DNA of 64,000 bases from Echinostoma caproni (Eukaryota > Platyhelminthes > Trematoda > Plagiorchiida > Echinostomatidae), in the NCBI GenBank assembly GCA_900618425.1, contig UZAN01039705.1, forward strand, positions 52,240 to 116,239, in the 5' to 3' direction. Both the position numbers and the translations under genes were made by a program. Positions 58,601 to 64,000 of this stretch are shown here, in pieces (the first letter of the stretch is position 1; each line of letters begins with the position of its first letter). The notes beneath the pieces are model-generated. The model had not been told where the DNA came from. It did no database searches and worked only from the letters and a program-made list of their open reading frames with translations.

Positions 58601-60394
58601 ATGACGAAATTCATTACATACGAATCCCTTTGAAGCATGAACTGATAATCGGGCAGCTGATCAGAGAGTGTTTACCAATTTGCTGTCTCCCGATGCGGTA
58701 TAACCCATCTGTGATCCGTTAATCTCTGCTTCAGACCTCTCTAGCCTGGCCTCCAGAACTATACAAAGTAGTTTTCACTAATTAGATACTGAGATTAATT
58801 TCAATAACACCTGAGCTAGTTGGTGCCACTAGGATAACATTCACGCAACGTTCCTGCAATGGTTTCGGAGTTGAAAGCCAAAATGGTATGGTGTATGCAC
58901 ACGACTGATGAGCTCCAATAACAGTAAAATCAGAGTGTAGTCCTTCTGGAGTGTACGGTTGACTGAATGAAGTGAAGATTTTGCTTGAAGGTGACATCCG
59001 ATTGCTGATTACTCAAAATTAAAAATTAAATACTGACTGTCTACTGGAGGTTCATCAGCATGGACCAAACTGTTTGCGTTCTTTATTTATCGCCGTTTAT
59101 TGCCATTATTATCGTTCGACCTAAAAGAGTATGACAGTGCTGATCGTCCCGTAACATGTGCACCATGGTGTATGATTGAGCTTTAACATAGGTGATTCTA
59201 TAGTGCCTATGATTTCACAACACAGAATGGCTTACCCACAGCACTCGAAGATGGACTTAATCTAACAAATCTTTTGGACCAATCACTGGGAATAAGGTGA
59301 ACACCGTAATTTGGCAAAACCTTATAAATGCTTCGTTACTGATTAGCATTTATTGATAAGGTGGATTTTCCTTTGGGATAACCACACATATGTATTCGAA
59401 AATCGATTAACCCGAAGAAAACGGCTCCCTTTCATTCGCACAATTCCATGGAAACAATTGTTTTCAATAATTGATAGAATTATGCCGATAAACAATCAGA
59501 TTATGCGAAATGGATTCAGGCTGTGTCTGTGTGTGTTGTTGTGCCGGTATAACACGTTATCAGGGATCGATCAGAGTTATCGATTCTAGCTTATCTCATG
59601 CTATATGTCTAACACACAAACCAAGGTCTTATTTTCGTATATTAGTTGCAATAGCATAATTATGAATTATTGAAAAGAGTTGTTCGCCTGTAATTGGATG
59701 GTAATGTCGATCTTTTCAGAAAACGTTTCTTAAACACATACCTAATATAATACATATAAGTACATGCCATGTTTCTAGGTTTTGATGTGAGGTGGAGCAA
59801 TACACCTGAGTTACCGCAAAATGTATTATATTCGACCAGAAATGTCGTATTTTCACATGCAAATTAATAAGACTGATGTAATTCAATTTTAGTGGTAAAC
59901 CAATCCATATTAAGATCACGTTGCATGAAACGTCTGCACATCTGATTTCATTATGTGCTGTGATCACACAAAGCTTTGGTCATTCGATTTGAACGGTCTG
60001 GATGCTCAGAGGGCTTATAAATTTTTAAACCAACTATTATAAATTTTCTGATTCAATGGTTAATTTTCTGTTTTAAAAGTCATTTTTGAATCAGGCGGAG
60101 ATATTACTCAAAAATTTATTCTAGCCTAAGCTTTGTGTCTAATGTCCAAATAATTCATTGAATATTCCAATTGTGACATTACGAAAATACTGTAGCGAAC
60201 AAAGCTTTTATTCGATAACTTTCTCTTCGGGCTAATGCAGTTATATATGGGGTTCAAAATTATCAAATCAGCGGAATGGTCAGATGTGATGAATATGATT
60301 GGTTGATTGTGATCTTGTGCTGTGTGGTTTGGAAATGTGAGGGCAGTGTCGTTGTTGTTATTGTTGTGTGGTTCGGAAATGTTCACAGTTGGGG
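55691..60394. other. Unassigned stretch
   Basis: Open frames here (56340-56537, 57839-58033, 58058-58246 and others) show no domain, splice chain or transposon motif. A possible degraded tRNA-like relic sits near 58330-58400. One unresolved base at 57032. Confidence 0.45.
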
Positions 60395-60880
60395 GATAGA
60401 ATAAGTTGTTTCATTTCCGGTCTGCGCCCCTGTGTCATGACAGAGGTCATTTCCCGGCTGCAACCCTACGCACTCAATTCACAAGCCGGCGACTGGTTTC
60501 CGGAATGAATGAATTGAATGTAAATTCGGTTGAATTGCCCCATGATCGACCAATAAAACGCGATAGAGTAGACAGACCGTCCGATTAGAGCTTTGGGGGA
60601 TTTGTATGCAAAATGAAAAGCCTAATGGCCAAATGTGGTAACTGGTCGCAAGAGATCAGGATGGTATTTCCAGGCGGTCAGCCGGATAAGACGAAACCGT
60701 TTAGCGGGATCAGTTGACGCGGATACCCTTGGGATTGGAATTACGCTAACACGATGCTCGGAATCAAGAACCGACCGGAAGGACAGACAATCAGTGATGC
60801 GGGATATAACCGTGTCGGTTAAGAGACTTCTACAAATTTGAGAAGTGCCGGAAAGAGACCATCAGAGTCTACGTAGGAGG
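60395..60880. other. GC-rich block of unknown origin
   Basis: CpG-containing sequence (caagccggcgactggtttcc, gatcaggatggtatttccag, gcggtcagccggataagac) clearly differs in composition from its AT-rich flanks. An aataaa signal lies at about 60552. It could be part of an LTR element or a host exon cluster, but no gag/pol motif was found. Confidence 0.35.
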
Positions 60881-63800
60881 ATATCCTAGAGAATCATGAA
60901 CGCGTAAAGGTTGTCATTAGCAATTGGCACGGGATCGAAATCATCACACTGTCGGATGAGAGCAGTGTTGAGACCGTTGACGTCCGCCCGAGTATTTGAA
61001 TGTTTTCGGTTTCGCCCGTAGAAAAGACGAATACCTTATCACAAATCTGTGTTTTCTGTTCGTAAAGTGGTGGTGGTGAAGATTGCGTTCGTATTTGTTG
61101 TTTCAAACTTGACTCAGTCGGAGTACTACATTACTACTGATGTATAATTAGATCTATAAGCCCCTTGTTTGTGCTTACTCAAAGATTTCATAACGGGCGA
61201 GTTAATGCTACCTGTGAGATAAAACGCATGGGGCAAAACAAGGTAACGATTGATATCATCGCTTCGGTAAAATGACCGACACATGTCAAAAGCGATGAAC
61301 AAGAATCCCGTCAAAATTGGGCTGCGTAAAAAGTTCCACAAATGAAATTTTGTCTGATCACAACCTAAGAAGAACAGGAAAATAATGGCCACTGGTAGCA
61401 GTCAGGGCAAACAGTATGAGATGACATAAGTTCGGATGGTTTATGAACATCGGTACTAATCGAAGCCATCTATTCGCACGAGCATAGCCTCAAGGTTTGG
61501 ATTCAACTAAGTTGCTTGTACATATGTAACACATGTGTTGGAATTTTTGCGCTTGTTCACAATTGAGGTTATATCCGAGATGTTCGCGAAGAGCGATCGA
61601 ACGTTTGTGGTGACCAAACATGGCAAAGTCATCGTGAGAGAAGGGAGGATAACTAAGAACAGTCTGTCAGCCGGCCAACCAGCCTGCCTTTTTAATCTGA
61701 GCATATTTATGAATATCACCGAGTAGCAGCAGACGTGTGGAAAACAGAATACACAGTGTTCAATTTCCGCATGTCCAGACAAAACTATGTGTGAGTATAA
61801 ATAAGCTTGCTTCAGATCGAGATCGCCATGAATTAATCGCAATAACATTGAACGTCAGCACGAGCAACATAGTGTGTTTTGTTGAAATTTTTCACAAGTT
61901 TCGTGGAAAGGAATTTTAATTGATCCTATAACACTTAGGATGCCAATATTTCTCGAAAATCAATACTGCGCATAATAAAACAATCTAAAATTATTCATTC
62001 GTTAATTTATGACACCTCAATTAAGCTTACTTGGGAAGTTTACTTGGGAAGTTTACTGGCAACTCATAATCTGTACCGAGCAGCGTATAAGTGGTAGATG
62101 TCCACCTATGGAATGCAAAGAAATATTCACCATGATACGGTAATTGCTCTTAGCTTTTACAGTAATTCGGCATAATATTAAAGGGTTAGTTGTTCAAACA
62201 GTCTTTTGCAGTAGGTTGGAATCTACCAGCATTCTTTGCACCAAAATTCCTATCAACAAGGAACTCGGTCAAAACAAGAATGATTTTACTTACGCATTTT
62301 CTGAAATCTTTTTCTCTGGATTTGAAAAGCCCGAATTTTTGATTTCCCTAAATGTTTAATTCAGAGATCGGAATGAAATCGATCTTGCCATAGAAAACAA
62401 TCAGTTAGAATTTGTAGATAAAATTTTGTAGTAAAGCAATTTTTTGAATCTGAACAAATGAAAAGGCCCATAGACAACTGAAAGTAAGCACTTTTAGCAT
62501 GTTGTATATGTGGACGGTTATGATACAAAACCAACAAATCAAGTTACTGAAAGGGCCTTTAACATTGTGGACTTAATACCAACCATAAGTTTACGGGTTG
62601 TAGTGGTCCGGTTAAATCATAAGTGAAACGTGCTTTTATATGAGAAACCAAAAAACAATAAGGACGCCAATGAGGAATTTTATCGCTATCGGATCCGAGG
62701 ATATTTCAACAATCTGAAAATACCACGTGAACCATCAAACAATAACTATGTAACGCGTAAATCACATAATGTGGTCTGTATTCAATGAGTTAAATGTAGA
62801 TTCCAGTAACTGATTGAAGCGTAGGCTCTTTGTTCCCACAATAAGGCACCCACAACTATGGATGGACCTGGTGCTCCCGCGTCATTTTATATTTTATTTT
62901 ATTGTTTTGAAACTCTATAAAAAGACATACAAAATGTTATTCCCGGGCAGCAGATAACCAATAATTTTTGTGAACCACTTCCAGTGATCCCATAGTTAAC
63001 GGTATTATTATTGTTTCTGTTTCCGTTGGTCACGGATTATGCAACTATAAGGAAAAGCCGAAAATGAAAAAACAAAGGATTTCTGGATTACTGAAAAATC
63101 GGGCTATTATAGGAACTCTGACTCACTGTGAAGACAAATCTAACCGCTTGAACAACGAAGCCTAAATTTCATTTTTTATTATTCCCTAGCAGGGGGTGAT
63201 AGTTCTTTCTCGCGCGCCCCTCTGAAAAGCCGGGTATTTAGAAACGATCAATTCTTGATCTGCCCAGATTTTAGTGGAATTGCAAGCCGTCGGTGGTATC
63301 CTTGTTCTTACAAACAATAAAGAACACGATTCACCGCGTTCTTAGAGACCGATTCAATCTCTCATTATTCGATCATATCTGAATTTGTATCTACAACAAG
63401 ACGGGTCAAATGTCGATTCAAAGTTGCACCCGATCGGCTTTATCGAAAGCAATGCTTCTATCCAGATCGCTTATCACCAAGCGGGAGCTCATTTCTTACT
63501 CTCAGGTTTTGTAAAATTCACTCGTCCGAACAGTTTGAACAATGAATTATTCAAAACGAATAAACCTGATTGATGGTTTCTTCAAAAAAGTAAAGCTATT
63601 TAAAGAACAGTGGAAAGGCGAAACCTATGTCAACAAAGCCTTGACGGTTATGTCATAGCGAATGAACTCTTGTACTCTGAGAGTTTTAAGTGATAAACCA
63701 CTTGGCGTCGTTTTGAACCGATACTTTGTGAAGAGATAGGAATTCCGAAGATAAGTAGTTGTTTTAACGATTGAACCCCGAATCCCGTAACCCGGAGTAG

Positions 63801-64000
63801 ACTAAAGGCATTGATTTATACCACTTGGTTGCCATGACAAATGAGGATTCATAAAGCTGAACAACTACAATTCCTCCTTTGTGTCGGTTTGTACATCCGG
63901 TATGAAATTATCATGCATAAATTTACTTCGGATGAAATGTGATGCATTCCTTCACAGAAGTATGGTCATCACTTTTGCTTCGAAATACAGGTCAAATCGA
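60881..64000. other. Unassigned stretch to window end
   Basis: Contains a 13-bp tandem duplication (acttgggaagttt) at 62029-62057. No gene or element motif recognised. Confidence 0.45.
62029..62057 (+). repeat. 13-bp tandem repeat
   Basis: Two full units of acttgggaagttt and a partial third. Confidence 0.9.

Noticed and set aside
1..64000. CRISPR arrays, rRNA genes, bacterial operons or phage
   Set aside because: No regularly spaced direct repeats, no rRNA-like conserved blocks, and splice-type genes plus eukaryotic retroelements throughout.

Overview
The window is a low-gene-density, AT-rich eukaryotic nuclear segment, with spliced-gene fragments scattered among many decayed transposable elements. 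The mix is Penelope-like elements (PLEs) with a GIY-YIG tail, CR1/L2-type and Jockey-superfamily LINEs, two mariner lineages (DD34D and DD41D) and several tRNA-derived SINEs. With introns of only about 40-80 nt next to long ones, this fits a flatworm, most likely a digenean fluke. That assignment is inference from repeat content. No host gene could be named, so gene calls are splice-consistent open frames only.

Layout. 0.1-0.3 kb: tail of a PLE. 1.6-4.0 kb: a previously hidden plus-strand multi-exon gene of unknown product, joined in frame across short introns. 4.3-6.8 kb: SINE pieces and one copy of a dispersed family called R here. 7.4-13.5 kb: a dense transposon block with a possible LINE RT relic (minus), two PLEs and a CR1-like LINE ending in TTGAC repeats. 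13.5-20.6 kb: mostly unassigned, with a SINE, GC-rich patches and one candidate exon. 20.6-25.6 kb: a head-to-head SINE pair, then a DD41D mariner relic with long terminal inverted repeats, then a third PLE on the minus strand. 26-29.5 kb: two more R copies, one strong exon candidate and a LINE RT relic. 30-47 kb: largely empty to my reading, with a few exon candidates and microsatellites. 47.2-48.9 kb: a minus-strand LINE carrying a 49-bp-arm inverted repeat. 50.6-52.1 kb: a SINE with an almost intact tRNA fold, then a complete but frameshifted 1,272-bp mariner. 53-54.7 kb: three exon candidates, one resembling a PTEN/tensin C2 domain. 55-64 kb: SINE remnants, a GC-rich block and little else.

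The most informative points are the hidden spliced gene, the long-TIR DD41D element, the PLE whose 5' end is an inverted copy of its own 3' end, and a hammerhead-like core (CTGATGA then GAAAC) recurring in tRNA-headed SINEs and a PLE tail. All autonomous elements seen carry stops, frameshifts or lost catalytic residues. Single unresolved bases lie at 8939, 36412, 38952, 40955 and 57032, and a four-base gap at 40654-40657.
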